Assembly (NCBI GenBank): GCA_958510825.1
Contig: OY294046.1
Span: 4,030,001-4,094,000 of the forward strand
DNA: 64,000 bases
Direction: 5' to 3'
Source: Brachypterus glaber
Lineage: Eukaryota > Arthropoda > Insecta > Coleoptera > Kateretidae
Position numbers and translations under genes: made by a program. The notes beneath the pieces are model-generated. The model ran no database searches and was not told the origin of the DNA. It saw only the letters and a program-made list of their open reading frames with translations. Of the stretch, positions 35,474 through 47,649 are shown in pieces; position 1 is the stretch's first letter; every line of letters begins with the position of its first letter.

Positions 35474-36373
35474 AGAGGAAATGCGCCTAATTTCGGATTG
35501 GTTCCAAATTTCGGATAGTAGTGTATTTAAGATACTGTCTGCAAAGGTAAACAGAAACCTACTTTTATGTGAAGCCAAAAGTCAAACTAAATCCGTCCTG
35601 TAATATGATAACGGTAGAGCTTCTCCCCTTTAAATTGCAGCACAAATCGTTTATATTGCAAATGACAGTTTTGTGCTCAGTTGCATTATTATGCTTGTTT
35701 TTTTTATAAATAATCGTTATAAAAGTTCGTGATTCTGTCTTGGGTAAGTTATGATGTAAGTTGATCCACTATTCATAATTAAGCAATTTGAAAACGTAAA
35801 CATTCTACAAATTTCTAATCTAAAAAGCAGAAAGTTGCCTAATTTCGGATAGACCATTTTAGTGCATTTGATTCCCAATTTCGGATATCCGCAAGGTAAT
35901 CATTATTCAGGATAACCAACCATTAATTATTATTTTTATAATGATACAACAAACTAAGATAAACAATTTTGAAAAAACGAAAATTACCTAAGATACTAAG
36001 ATATTCGAAATTGGGAATCTAAAATTATAGTTCCTATAGTATTTCGTGGAAAATCGCTTAATGATTAATTTACGTCTTAAATGTGAAGGAATAACAAGAA
36101 ACATAAGCAATGGGATCCAGATCTACTCTTGAAAAAAAATTTTCGGATATGTCCGAAATTAGGAGCCCTTTTTCAAATGCACAAAAATGCGCTGATTTTT
36201 TTTAACCGTGTTTTTTGGAAAAAATAAACTGTAATAAAATTGCTTTTATAATAAATCATGGTTCGCTATAATAAGTTGTATCTGGTTATATAAAAAAAAT
36301 ATCAAAAAGTAATACCGAGTATTAAATATTGAATACATTGTAAATGGTATCCGAAATTAGGCGACTTTCCTCT
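35474..36373. mobile_element. 0.9 kb MITE M3 (copy 2 of 2)
   Basis: Same orientation and near-identical to 5983-6879. Includes one extra CCTAATTTCGGATAG word (about 35838). Flanks contain TAACAAT on both sides, possibly part of a target duplication. Confidence 0.85.
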
Positions 36374-36558
36374 AGTAACAATTGAATAGTTGCTTATAAA
36401 ACCTACTGTTACGGTAGGCATCATAAGTAAATATAAGTGAATACTTATTAGGTTAAAATTTAGCTGCACTGAAAAAAATTTTGCACCGATCGTATAAAAC
36501 GAGATACACATAACTTACCTTCTTTTCACTTAATCTTTAAAGTAATTTACAAATTTGG

Positions 36559-38452
36559 CAAAGAGCTTAGCGGAGTAGTAGTGGAAAAAGTGCCCCAGCT
36601 CGGAATGAGCTAATATTTATGCAAAAGGTAGCTAACATAAAGACTAATTATTTCCCAGAGTCTTAGCCCCAAACAACCCCCAGGGGGGTGGGAAAATATT
36701 TTTTTACTCCAAAACGTTTTATTGTTTTTCTCCGGTTTTTGTTATCCTATCAATTTGAAATTTAGAATACGAATAAATGGCAATAAGAAACATCCTGCAA
36801 AAAAAATATCATACATTTGCGATCATTCTAACCTATGAAAAAAAATACTTCTTTTTTTCGAAGTGGTCAAAAGGGCCATTTTTGGAATATCATCCCCGCC
36901 ATTTTTTTATATGTTATGTATTCGTAACTGATTTTAATCATATCCAAAATTCAATTTTTTTCATGTGGTAAAACAGTGTCAAAAACACTAAAAACTGCGT
37001 CAGATGCGCATTTGGTTGCATTTAAATTCAATTTGTTTTTTTTTTTAATTATTATTATTTTTAAGTTTAAACTATAGTAAATAAATTACAATTATTAATA
37101 AATAAATATTCAAAAATATATATTCTAAATAAATAAATAAAAATTGGAATCAATTTGTAATCTTAAATAACGAAATTAGATTTAACTTACAAAGTTAAAA
37201 ATTAAATAAAACATAATATGTTATATATTAATATATAACATTTTATGTTATGTTATGTTTTAATTATTACATAAATAGGTATAATATAAAATAATAGAAA
37301 CAAAAATACATATTTTCTACTTAACCAAATAACGGCATTAGATTTAACTTAAAATATTAAAACTTAGAAAAAAAACATAATATCTTATTTATTATTATAT
37401 TATCTTATTATGTTATGTTATGTTATGTTTTTATTATTGTTATGTTTTTGAGTATAGTTATTTTTTTGTAAAGATGCTAAGAAGTAAAGCTGTTCTGGAC
37501 TAGAGATGTTCTGGAGCAGAGATGTTTATGCCTTTAAAAAAAAAGGTGAATGCCCAATAAATAATGCTTCTGCGGTCGCCGCCGCCGATGATCATTTGCC
37601 ATCACTTTATCGACCGTCGGCCGCCGGGACATTGTTTGTTGGGTCGGTTTAAAACTTTTTTTTTAAAAGACCAAAAAGTCCAAACGGTTTCCAAGGTTAA
37701 GTTATAAAATAAAAACCGAATTTTTGGAGCAACTTTTGAAGGGGCGAAGATTCCTTAGAAACAGTTTTTGGATATACATTTTTAGGAACTTTTTTTATAT
37801 TTTTTATGTAGAATCACTCCTCAAAACGAAGTGCATTAGTTAGTTGTTTAAGATTATAAACTAAATCCAATTTTTATTTTTATTTGTTTACTTAGAATAT
37901 ATATTTTTTGTTATTTATTTTTGTTGCTTTATTACAGCTTAAACTTAAAAAAGTAATAAGATATTTTCAAAAAAATCAAATTGAATTTAAATGCAACCAA
38001 ATGCGCATCTGACGCAGTTTTTAGTATTTTTGACACTGTTTTACCACATGAAAAAAATTGAATTTTGGATATGATAAAGATCAGTTAGGAATACATAACA
38101 TATAAAAAAATGGCGGGGATGATATTCCAAAAATGGCCCTTTTGACCACTTCGAAAAAAAGAAGTATTTTTTTTCATAGGTTAGAATGATCGCAAATGTA
38201 TGATAATTTTTTTGCAACATGTTCTTATTGCCCTTTATTCGTATTCTAAATTTCAAATTGATCGGATCACAAAAACCGGAGAAAAACAATAAAACGTTTT
38301 GGAGTAAAAAAATATTTTCCCACCCCCCTGGGGGTTGTTTGGGGCTAAGACTCTGGGAAATGATTAACCTTTAGATTAGCTACCTTTTGCATAAATATAA
38401 GCTCATTCCGAGCTGGGGCACTTTTTCCACTACTACTCCGCTAAGCTCTTTG
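36559..38452. mobile_element. 1.9 kb foldback element with ~480-bp inverted arms
   Basis: Left arm 36559-37037, right arm 37975-38452; ends CAAAGAGCTTAGCGGAG and CTCCGCTAAGCTCTTTG. Arms carry CCCCAAACAACCCCCAGGGG and its mirror. The spacer is AT-rich with a GC pocket (37570-37630, GCGGTCGCCGCCGCCGATG) and a retroelement-like piece (37680-37850). No transposase. Both arms preserve a 60-80 codon frame only because they are copies. Confidence 0.88.
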
Positions 38453-38679
38453 GCATAAGAAAAATAGTGGAAAAATACTCCACAAATAAATTAACATGGA
38501 CATTAAAAAACTGGACTTTTGGACAAAAAAAAAACGTTTTTTTTAACTCTAATTCGCTGTCACTGATCAAATTTTTATTTTATTATTAGTTTTATATATT
38601 TTTTAAGCTTAAGTAAAAAAATACGATAAAAACGAAAACGAAGAAAAAGGTAAAAAGAAAACAATCGGTTTTTTATAAA

Positions 38680-39262
38680 CTCTGCGCATTATCTATCTGA
38701 GTTGATGGTCATTTGTTTCTTGTTATTTGGTTGGCAGAATATATTTAGTTCCTTATGTAAGGTTTTCATCTTGTTTAAAATTTATTGTCAATCAAGACAT
38801 TATTTTGACATTTATAAAAAAATCCAAATAATTTGCTTTAGCAAGAAGAAATAACAAGAAAAGTGCATAAAAAGAAAACTAAAGCATTAATCTATAAACA
38901 TTTTGTTTAAATGAAGTAATATAATGCAGTGCTCTATAAATTTTTGAAGTAAACACTATAACAGATAATTTTTTGGTTAAAATAATACTGGTCCGTAATT
39001 TTATTCAGGTAATGTTAAATTTAAGTTTATAACAGCACTTTATGAATAAAAACTTACTTTTATTATAATTTTGAACAAAGTTTTACTTTTTAAACAGATT
39101 TTGTTATTATTTGTAAGACGTAAAATGACAGTCAATTTAACCTAAATGTTAAAAATTATCAAAAGCACAATGGGCTACAAAAATATTACTAAAAGTCTTT
39201 TTTAAACCACTAATCATAGCTTCCTTGATCCAATTTGTTACTCAGATAGATAATGCGCCGAG
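38680..39262. mobile_element. 583-bp MITE
   Basis: Inverted ends CTCTGCGCATTATCTATCTG and CAGATAGATAATGCGCCGAG. Internal ATAACAAGAA words are mirrored. Noncoding. Confidence 0.75.
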
Positions 39263-39499
39263 TATACATATAATTTTCGGATAAATTTAAAAATGTAAAA
39301 AATTACAGCGTGTTCCATTAAAAAAAAACAATTATGCCACGAAACCGGAAGTGAAACAAAAAAATTAAATTAAAAATTATGTGCCAATTTAATATTATAT
39401 AAATCACCAAAGTTTCGTTTTTTATCAAATGAAGATTAATCTTAATTTTAGGGATGGACATAAATCAAAACACCCTTTATATGTATTTTTAATAGCGCC

Positions 39500-39732
39500 A
39501 ATAATTTGAAGGGTTGATTCTACATCAGAAAATATGAAAAAAGTTCCTATATACGTATGTCTAAAAATGGGTCGTATTATCAGTTTTTTGCCCCAAACTT
39601 TTTTCCGTGTAACTTTTTTGTGAATTTATTATTAGAATAGTATTCCTCAGGTAAAAATACATAAAAAAGGTACTCTTGTTGTAATACCTAGTAATAACCG
39701 TTTTCGAGCAAAATTCATATATTCAAGCATTA
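39500..39732 (-). repeat. Repeat family R10 fragment
   Basis: Inverted match to 42230-42670: blocks such as GGTACTCTTGTTGTAATACC and AAAGTTCCTATATACGTATG correspond to the inverse there. Likely part of the retroelement-like family whose 3' end reads TTTTTGGAAGTCGGTTAA. Confidence 0.6.
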
Positions 39733-40443
39733 TACAGAGCGGTCCAAAACTCACCCCCCCCCCTTTTAACTTTTGAACGAGTTGAGATATCGACTTCAAA
39801 TTTAGAACTCTTAAATAAGACAACTTAAACTATCTTTTAGCATATATTTGATATTTTCAGCTCTTAAAATGTGGGCAGGGGGGCATGGGGGGACATTTTT
39901 TTAAATGGAAAGGGGGTCGTGTGATACATCATTTTAAAGCTTATAAAATTCTCTATTTAAACTAACATTTTAAAAATTTTTAAAAATGTTTTTTAAGGTT
40001 TTGATTTTTCAATTTTTTGTGCTAAAACATTTTTTAAGTTTTTTTTTCTAAATTTTTATTTATGTCAACTAAAATTAGTTTAAAAGTATAATTAACATTT
40101 TTTTATGATGAAATTGGGCATTTTAAAAAAATTATTTGTTTTTTTTTTTAGAGGAATTTTGACATTAATACCCATTTTCAACCCCATTTTAAACTCAATT
40201 TTTTTTTTTAATTTAAAAATATGAAGTTAAATGGAGAATTGTATAAGCTTTAAAATGATGCATTACACGACCCCCCTTTCCATTTAAAAAAATGTGCCCC
40301 CATGCTCCCCTGCCCACATTTTAAGAGCTGAAAGTATTAAATATATGCTAAAAGATAGTTTAAGTTGTCTTATTTAAAAGCTCCAAATTTGAAGTCGATA
40401 TCTCAAAAAGTTAAATGGGGGGTGACTTTTGGACCACTCTGTA
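39733..40443. mobile_element. Mariner-like MITE M2 (complete)
   Basis: TACAGAGCGGTCCAAAACTC and the inverted GTGACTTTTGGACCACTCTG, TA at both edges. Long mirrored arms (CTTAAACTATCTTTTAGCAT against its inverse). 711 bp, noncoding. Confidence 0.88.
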
Positions 40444-42067
40444 TAACATTAATTATTAGGACGATAAAGTACTTGTATTTAGCTGTTAAATAATAGTCAT
40501 ATTTATTAAATTTATTTATTTATTTATTAAGCAATATATTACAAAAAGTCATGGGGAGTCCCAAATAAGCTTTAAGCTTGTGATAGGGACTCTCCATTAA
40601 TTTAGGCATACAAAATTATCCAAAAATTTAATTATTATGTTTTTGACAGTAAATTTTAAATTTTCTTCTTTTTTCTTTAGTTCTAAATTCTTAATAAATC
40701 TTTATGTTATTATATATCTTCTCATTAAGCAACTCCACCCATTTTCTTTATTTATTGTTCTTTTATTCATTAAAAACTTAACAGAAAAATTTTGATGAAA
40801 AACATATTAAATACGTCGGATAGAATTCAAAATATATGTACATAACATGAAGTTAACCGATTTTCATAGAAATACCCATAAAGCTTATTTATATTATTGA
40901 AAATCAATCAATTTTGCTTGTTTAACTTTCGATTCTGAATAATTTAAGCACTCAAAATTAACTCACACATGGTGTTTAAATTTTAATATTGTATATTTTT
41001 CTAGGATATTGGATTTGGTTTTAGAAAAATTGTTACAGTCATTTGAAGACTATAAACTAGAAATATTATATTAAACTAAAATTACACAGGACCACAAAAA
41101 AATAAACGTCAATTACGTTTAACTACGCTATACAGTGTGTGTCAATAGTCCTTTAACTTTTGAACGTATTACACGAAAAAAAAAATTATAGCTAGGAGCG
41201 CTATAACACACATACCAAGCAAATTATAATCGCTTATTATATAAATACAAGGCTTGCTCTTACAATTATGGCAGTCAGTGTAAAAATTTATATGAAATAC
41301 TTTAATTGTTTAGTGAATAATAAAATATAACAAATAGTATGGCATTTATAACTTAAATAGATTTAATTATTGTCCGTGCTAATAATTTTTATAATATAAT
41401 AAAATTTCTGTAAATTTATAATAGTGCCTGTAATAAATATAATCGTGTCTGTAATATATATAATCGTTTCCAATTTATTTTTAACATTATTAGTTATTGT
41501 GTCCCTTATAATCTATAGCTTAAATCACTATAATTTGCCACTGTTACCAAATATCTTATAATGTATAGCGCAGAGCCCACTAATTTCTTTCCGTGTATAA
41601 CTTAAAATATGGAAGGCGTTAATAACGTAACATTATTGTTTGATATTTTTAGGGAGAACAATAGAGACAGCTCATAAAATTCTCTATACAGGGTTATTTA
41701 TATACATTTGGCAAGAAAAAGTAGATTTAATTTCATGAAGAAATGTTCATATAAACAAAGGTCCTATCTTTCTTTGTTTAGAAGTTATAGCGCGAGTTAT
41801 AGCGCTTCTAAAATTCTTAAGTTGAAAAAACGTAGTAAGTAGCCATGATTTAGCAAAAAAAATTAAATCAAAACCTGTCAAAAATAGTTTGTTTATGACA
41901 ATGGTCAGCGCTAAATTTCGATTAGATAAAGAGAGCTCTCTTCTAGAAGTTCTACAGAGGAAGACAAAAGTATCTATAATTATTATTATGCTTTAAAATA
42001 AAATTATGGATATTTTAATGATGTAAGGTTATTTTTTATCAAAAACTAAGAAAAAACGTCTCTATAC
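40444..42067. other. No gene recognised
   Basis: AT-rich. A possible LINE 3' end lies at about 40500-40620 (TTTATTTATTTATTAAGCAA then CATGGGGAGTCCC), without coding sequence. Confidence 0.3.
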
Positions 42068-42229
42068 ATGAAGGTCGAAAAATTGCTTTTAAAGCTACTA
42101 TGTCCCTTTGAAAATGGTGCATTTTTGGGAGACTATAGCACCCTTAGGATTGAAGTACCTGTATATAAGGTTTTTTTCTTAGTTTTTGATATACATTTTC
42201 CCTGCATCATTGAAATTTCGGTTTTCAAC

Positions 42230-42670
42230 ATTTTAGTATTTAATTTTTCGTCCTCGAACCGTGAAATTTCACCTTCAAATGAAATTTTCTTGAAAACGGT
42301 TAATCCTACAGTATTACAACAAGAGTACCTATTTAATGTATTTTGCCTGAGGAATTATATTCCAAAAATTAAATTAAAAAAAGGTTACACAGAAAAAAGT
42401 TTGGGACAAAAAACTGATAACCCCCCCCCGTTGTTTCGCACACCCCTGGTTAAAAAGTTCATAAAAATAACATGCGAAGATAAGCCTTATTAAGATTAGT
42501 TCACGTGCAAAACTTCGTTGCTATATCTCAAAGGGTTTCTGAGTTACTAAATAAAAACCGAATTTTTTAGCCACTTTCAAAGAGGCGTAGCTCCCTTACG
42601 ACGCATTTTTAGGCATATGTTTATAGGAACTTTTTGTTATATTTTATGATGTGGAATCAGCCGTTAAAAT
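42230..42670 (+). repeat. Repeat family R10
   Basis: Matches 39500-39732 inverted, and in part 37680-37850 and 56930-57070 (GCTCCCTTA, then TATAGGAACTTTTT). The 141-codon frame at 42068-42493 lies across this noncoding repeat. Confidence 0.6.
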
Positions 42671-42682
42671 TTCGGACTTTTT

Positions 42683-43186
42683 ATGCTTTGTTTGAAGCGT
42701 GAACCAACTACGGTAAGGGGCTGGTGGGAAGTGACTATTGTTTACACTTAGTACGCGTAAAGAGAGAGAAAGAATGTGTAAACTCACCGACTAATGTCGT
42801 AAAATGACTGACAGGGGTACAGTGTTGCCGATTGGAAACATATACTTTGGATATTTTATTGTAAATTTTAAGAAACATTAGTTCTGTATGAGTTTTGTAT
42901 GAACTAGTGGTTTGGACTTTAATAGATTTAAATATACTATATTATTAAACATAATTATAGTATACACAATAAAGTTTTTTACATTTTTAACTTAAGTATG
43001 ATGATTTGAATTCATGATAAGCCGGAAACTACGCAACATCGCTACTAGGTAGCCTGAAAGTCGACTAGCGACATCTACATTTTACACCACAAAGCTGTAT
43101 CGCGTTTCTGTTAGTAAATAAACAAACAAAAAGATGACACCTTCATAAACATTGGTCTGAAATTACTTCTTGAGGTAAAAGTTCTT
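42683..43186 (-). mobile_element. MITE M9 (truncated copy)
   Basis: Inverse of 50931-51411, with shared CGTGAACCAACTACGGTAAG and AAAAAGATGACACCTTCAT; retains only the end TTGAGGTAAAAGTTCTT. Confidence 0.75.
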
Positions 43187-43381
43187 TGCCGTGTATGTTC
43201 AAACGAAACATATTTGCAATTTTGGCGAAGGCGCTATACCATTTGTTACTTGGACCAAAATTTTTATATCCTACATAATAATAAGGAAATTTAATAGACA
43301 GACAGACAGACAAACATTTTTTCCTCGACGTTTTATGACTCGCTGTAAAATAATCAAAATTAACAAAAAAGGGAAACATAC

Positions 43382-43596
43382 CAATATCCAAAAAAGTTCG
43401 AAATAGCAGAGCAATCTGCCTCAACTGGTCCACTTGTTGTATCGAGGTCTCCACTACTGTTCACGGACGTAAAAATCCCGGTGTCTGTGGAAGCTTCACT
43501 TGTTTCCGAGGTGTCTTCACTTTTATCGTCCTCGTCTACGTCTCGTTCGTTCACATTCACACTCATTTTATTGAAAATGTTTTTCACAAAACTCAT
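43382..43596 (-). CDS. Probable first coding exon of an unrecognised gene
   Basis: Open from ATG 43596 (MSFVKNIFNKMSVNVNERD), with an in-frame upstream ATG at 43617, to a strong donor, G/GTATGT at 43381. It encodes about 71 residues, acidic and rich in D, E, S and T (DEDDKSEDTSETSEAST), ending AISNFFGY, and leaves two bases (TG). The GT-rich donor, codon variety and absence from any repeat copy support a true exon. No family was recognised. The next exon on the minus strand could not be identified; splicing to the CCDC103-like exon acceptor would create a stop at once. Confidence 0.5.
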
Positions 43597-44142
43597 TCCG
43601 TTTGAGTTTATTATCAATTATTAAAAATACAAAAAAAAATGCTTTCCCCTATAGTTCGTAAAAATCATTTTTCAAAATACATTTTTTTATTTTTTTCAAA
43701 ATAATTTTTCAAAAAACATTTTATTTTTTCAAATCGAAAAAAAAATAAAAAAAATGTCAAACATAAAAAAAAAATTAAAAAAAAACAAATCTTTTACAAC
43801 AATAACACTGGTCTGCAATTGAAAACTTTTTGAAAGCTTTTTTCATTTCGTTAAAAACGCTTTTTACTGAGATTCTTGTGAAAACTAGTATCTAGGGGAT
43901 TTTGAGGTTTTCTAAAACCCAATCCATTAATGAAATTTTTAAAGTCAAAATGGCGGCTCAAACATGGTGGCAAAATTTCAATAATTTTAATGGATTTTGA
44001 TGAAAAATGGTATCTATTTAGGTGTTTTCGAGTTTTCTAAAATCGAATCCATTATTGAAAATAAAAAATTCAAAATGGCTGATGCTTTATTTGGTTTAAA
44101 GACAAGGAAAACACATTATCGGATATTTTTATTCATCCTTTC

Positions 44143-44669
44143 TAAAGACCACTTTACACGGAGCAATTTGTACGCAAGTTTGATGCTATGCAAGTTTGCT
44201 GCCAGATATAGCATGAGGACAATTGGACACTGATTTGCCTTTTCACGGAGCAAGTTGTACGCAAGTTTGGTGCTATATATTGCAAGGTAAACAGTGCTGC
44301 CAACCAGACAATTTTGACGTGTCTCTGCGTTTGTTGACAAAAACATAACTTAGCATTTGTTTTTTGAAGGAAGTTTTTTAGTTAGACAGACCGACCTATT
44401 ATTATTAATAATAATTATTAGCATGTGCAGTTGCTACTATATTAGTAAAATGAAATCGATTTGGTAACTTTTTTCCAGGTTGGTACCAGGCAAATAACCA
44501 TAAAACTTGCGTGAAAATCGCCGAAAAATAGAACATGTTCTAAATAATTTGATGGCACGAAAATGGCCTCAAACTTGCCTGAAGGCATGCGCAGTGACTG
44601 AATCATTCTTGCAACAAACTTGCATAGCATCAAACTTGCGTACAAATTGCTCCGTGTTAAGTGGCTTTA
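44143..44669. mobile_element. 530-bp MITE
   Basis: ACACGGAGCAATTTGTACGC with GATGCTATGCAAGTTTG at the left and their inverse at the right (terminal inverted repeats about 55 bp). Noncoding. Confidence 0.85.
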
Positions 44670-44729
44670 ATTTAGAAAAGAGTATTAATCCAGATTCTTA
44701 AAAAATACCAAATTATTTTAAAATAGGAC

Positions 44730-45610
44730 ATTTAAAAACAATTGGGGCACCCTAATGGTAATTTTTTAGTACCTACGATATTCAGAATCAACTGTGTCCA
44801 AAATGGTCGTATGAAAAAATTCAGTTTTTTGTCACTTTTTTCATTCCTGAACACCTACGTCACATCGTCTTCTCTTTATAAAAACGTGATAAGAAAAAAT
44901 CGTAAAAGAAAAATTATTAGGGTCCAAGGAGAACTTCTCCTGAAGAAGTATGAAACAAATATAGACCTACAAAAAGTAATAGTTTGACCCCCTAACCGAT
45001 TTTTGCCAAAAACAATCCATGCCGAGAACTTTGAATAAGGCCTATTCTAAATTTGAGGTTTAAGCTTTCTCGAGTATCGTGGTTTCACCTTTTTTTGTAC
45101 GTACCGACCGACAGAGAGATTTTTTCGCGGAAATCAATATTCGTAGGTATGTGTGCATCGTTTGTTAAAAATTTGTTTCTTTTTGCAGTGCAATAACAAT
45201 AGATTTTTGTGAATTCTATATTTTATGGCGTTATTAAAATTAATAGCTATTATACGCGAGTAGAATACTATACTTTATCCACGGCCGTTTCAAAGTTTAA
45301 ACGGTTTATTTTTACAGACCCGTGGTTTATACTGCCCTGTTAAAGCAAAGGGCAGTAACTGACATTTGTCGCTAGGTACTCAGTAATTAATTGTTCTACA
45401 GTGAGTATTCTCCTGTTGAAAAATGTCCAGTGTATTTTGTTTGTTGATGTAATGTTTTTGTTTAATTTGTTTGTTTTAATGCATATTTAATAATTTAGGT
45501 AAGTTGTTAGTTTATTAATTTCTTTTATTTTTGTTTATATACATTTTTTTTCCAAAAAATTGGTTATAATGTCCAAGTTATGTCAAAAAGTTTTATAATC
45601 TTTATGTTTT
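44730..45610. other. Repeat-like DNA without genes
   Basis: A GGGCAGT hairpin (ACTGCCC near 45330, GGGCAGT near 45351) and ACCGACCGACAGAGAG (45103) resemble decayed element ends. No coding remnant seen. Confidence 0.3.
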
Positions 45611-45613
45611 TTA

Positions 45614-45650
45614 GCCCTGAAGAAGCCCAAATATTAGGTGAAACGTTGGC
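45614..45650 (+). ncRNA. Hammerhead-like motif, stem II decayed
   Basis: GCC, perfect core CTGAAGA, weak stem II, GAAAC, GTT, GGC: the order and core words of a minimal retroelement hammerhead. Stem II pairs poorly (CCC against AGG), so probably inactive. Confidence 0.4.
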
Positions 45651-45673
45651 GTGATTATGTAATGCAATATAGT

Positions 45674-46115
45674 TATTTATGGTACTAGTGGGTAAAGAAA
45701 ATTAACCTGCTTGGCTGACGCCTCGCAGGTTAATTTTCTCATGGTCAATATCGGTTTACCCATGAGTGCCATACAAGGTTTTATCCAATAAATAGCTTAG
45801 GAATTCATATTTTTATTAAATATTTAAAGACATTTAAAAGAAAATAATTTGACAAGTGACAGTTGAGTGGGTAAAATAAATAATTATCCACTCAGGGCCA
45901 CTTGCACCTATGATGGTTTAACTTTAAACTTGGATTAAATTGATGGCCGACCAATCAGAATATAGCATTTTTAACTTAAACTCAGTTTAGCTGAGATAAT
46001 CCCAGACCAAAAGTTGGTGCAAGTGGCCCTCAATAACGTAAAAGCCACGCGGGGGTTATTACTGAGTTTATCTATTTAAAATAAAGCTGGTAATTGTCTT
46101 ATTATCTGTATATAT
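45674..46115 (+). repeat. Hairpin repeat H1 (copy 2 of 3), carrying an insertion
   Basis: Same family as 3308-3640 and 62635-62935, interrupted at 45896-46032 by a small MITE. The hairpin AAAATTAACCTGC / GCAGGTTAATTTT is intact. Confidence 0.82.
45896..46032. mobile_element. 137-bp MITE, PIF/Harbinger-like
   Basis: Perfect inverted ends GGGCCACTTGCACC and GGTGCAAGTGGCCC with TCA on both sides. The other two H1 copies have an uninterrupted CCACT(C/T)AATAA at this point, so the empty site is visible. A 3-bp target duplication fits PIF/Harbinger; assignment is inferred. Confidence 0.85.
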
Positions 46116-46570
46116 TGGATAAAAGTTTTTATTTGCTTTTCCGAGTGTTTATCACAAATAACCCTAAATAGTCAATAATAAAAAATTGGTTTACTTAATA
46201 TATAATTTGATAATATATTATACTTATCTATTAAAATAATACCATAAAAAACCCTTAAAATTCACAAAAATCTTTCTTTTTTTTATTAAAACTTTTTTTT
46301 ATTTCACCTAACTATTTCAGTTTTAACTTCAATAACACAACGCGATTCATTTGACTTATGTTTAAATTTTGTACGTAGGTACTGTGAATGTGCTAGAGCG
46401 AAGCGCGATAGCTGGTCTTTGGCATTTCGCGATCCGCTATTTGCAGCTCAAGCATGTGAGCCTTGGGAGCGGTCAAATTAAAAAATACACTCATCTGTCG
46501 TTATCTCGTCATTGTCAAAAAAAAAACAACCATGATTTTATTTTAAACTATTAAAGAGAAAGTATTGCTA

Positions 46571-46703
46571 GGGTCACTTTATCTGTACTTGGTCTGTTTT
46601 TGCTCTGGTTTTCGTTTTTTTCTTCCAAAAGAAAAGCCAAGTCCAAAAACCAAAAACTAACGAAAGAGAACGAGAACAAAGTAAGACTAAGATAAAGTGA
46701 CCC
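46571..46703. mobile_element. 133-bp MITE with TA target duplication
   Basis: GGGTCACTTTATCT and AGATAAAGTGACCC, flanked by TA on both sides. Small Tc1/mariner-type nonautonomous element; no other copy seen here. Confidence 0.85.
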
Positions 46704-46940
46704 TAAATATTGCAACACCCAATATTGTGATGGATACAAAATTTTCATTTTACTTTCCCCGAGGAAAGACTTGCGTTAGTATTAATTATTACATTTTGAA
46801 ATTTTTTTGTGGATTTTTTTACGTTTCTTGGCATTTTATGTCCATAAAACATGATTTTGTCTGTTCTTATTTTTTTTGTCAGTCGTTTTTAAAAAATAGA
46901 AACTGAAAAAAAATATTTATTTGGAAAATAAAATATATAA

Positions 46941-47525
46941 CTAGATGAAACGTTGCAAACATCGGCACTATTGTACACTAGAGCCATCTAGTTTGTAAAT
47001 TTCAAACTAGGTGTTTTGTTTGATTTTAAATTCGGTATCTTTAAAACATTATATTCTAGAAAAAAACTGTATATAACATTTTTTATAGTGCTTAAAAAGA
47101 GATTTTATTTAAAATATAATTTTTGAAATCGGGTTATAAATATGTGAGATATGCTAAAAAAACCTTTTATTGCTTTAAACGCCAATATCTCGAAAACAAT
47201 GCTGTTTATAAAATATCTCGAAAACAACGTTGTTAATAAAATTTTTTGACCAATTTATATTTCTCTAAAATTTTGGTTAGTATAAGAACCAAATTAAGCC
47301 GTTTTTAAGTAAAATTGCGTTAAAATGATTAGATTTATCTGAATTATCCGGCATTATCCGAGCGTCAAATTGAAACGGGACCACGTTATAAATGCCCTTT
47401 TTAAGTTGCAAATAGTTTCATCAAATTCCGTTCATGCGTTCCAAAGTTATGCGGGAACAAACATAAAAAAAACAAAGTCACACGTCGAATTGATAACCTC
47501 CTTCTTTTTGGAAGTCGGTTAAAAA
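46941..47525 (+). repeat. Repeat R12 (copy 2) ending in a retroelement 3' signature
   Basis: Matches 12391-12760, then continues to ATAACCTCCTTCTTTTTGGA / AGTCGGTTAA at 47490-47522. The same end is at 57240-57272 (plus) and 58229-58262 (minus). This 3' end is common to insect non-LTR elements. Confidence 0.6.
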
Positions 47526-47649
47526 TAGGATTTATTTAATAAAAAAATATAAAAGTATATTTTATTTTAACTCAGCTACGCGTTGTTCAGGCAAATGCAA
47601 TCGAGTGCGGAAAAGAGCCTCTTTCCGCACTTGTTAGGAAAATAGCTTT

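Noticed and set aside
35129..35578. 149-codon minus-strand frame
   Set aside because: It runs from one MITE through unique DNA into another MITE; no recognisable protein and no second copy under constraint.
36777..38289. Similar 64- and 82-codon frames on opposite strands, which looked like a conserved small protein
   Set aside because: They are the two arms of one foldback element; their similarity is DNA duplication, and the peptide is low-complexity.
42068..42493. 141-codon plus-strand frame
   Set aside because: It crosses a noncoding repeat (R10) whose other copies do not keep the frame.
33679..43596. Acidic exon at 43382 as the first exon of the CCDC103-like gene
   Set aside because: The leftover TG plus the first base A of the CCDC103-like exon would be a stop codon, and the latter has its own start.
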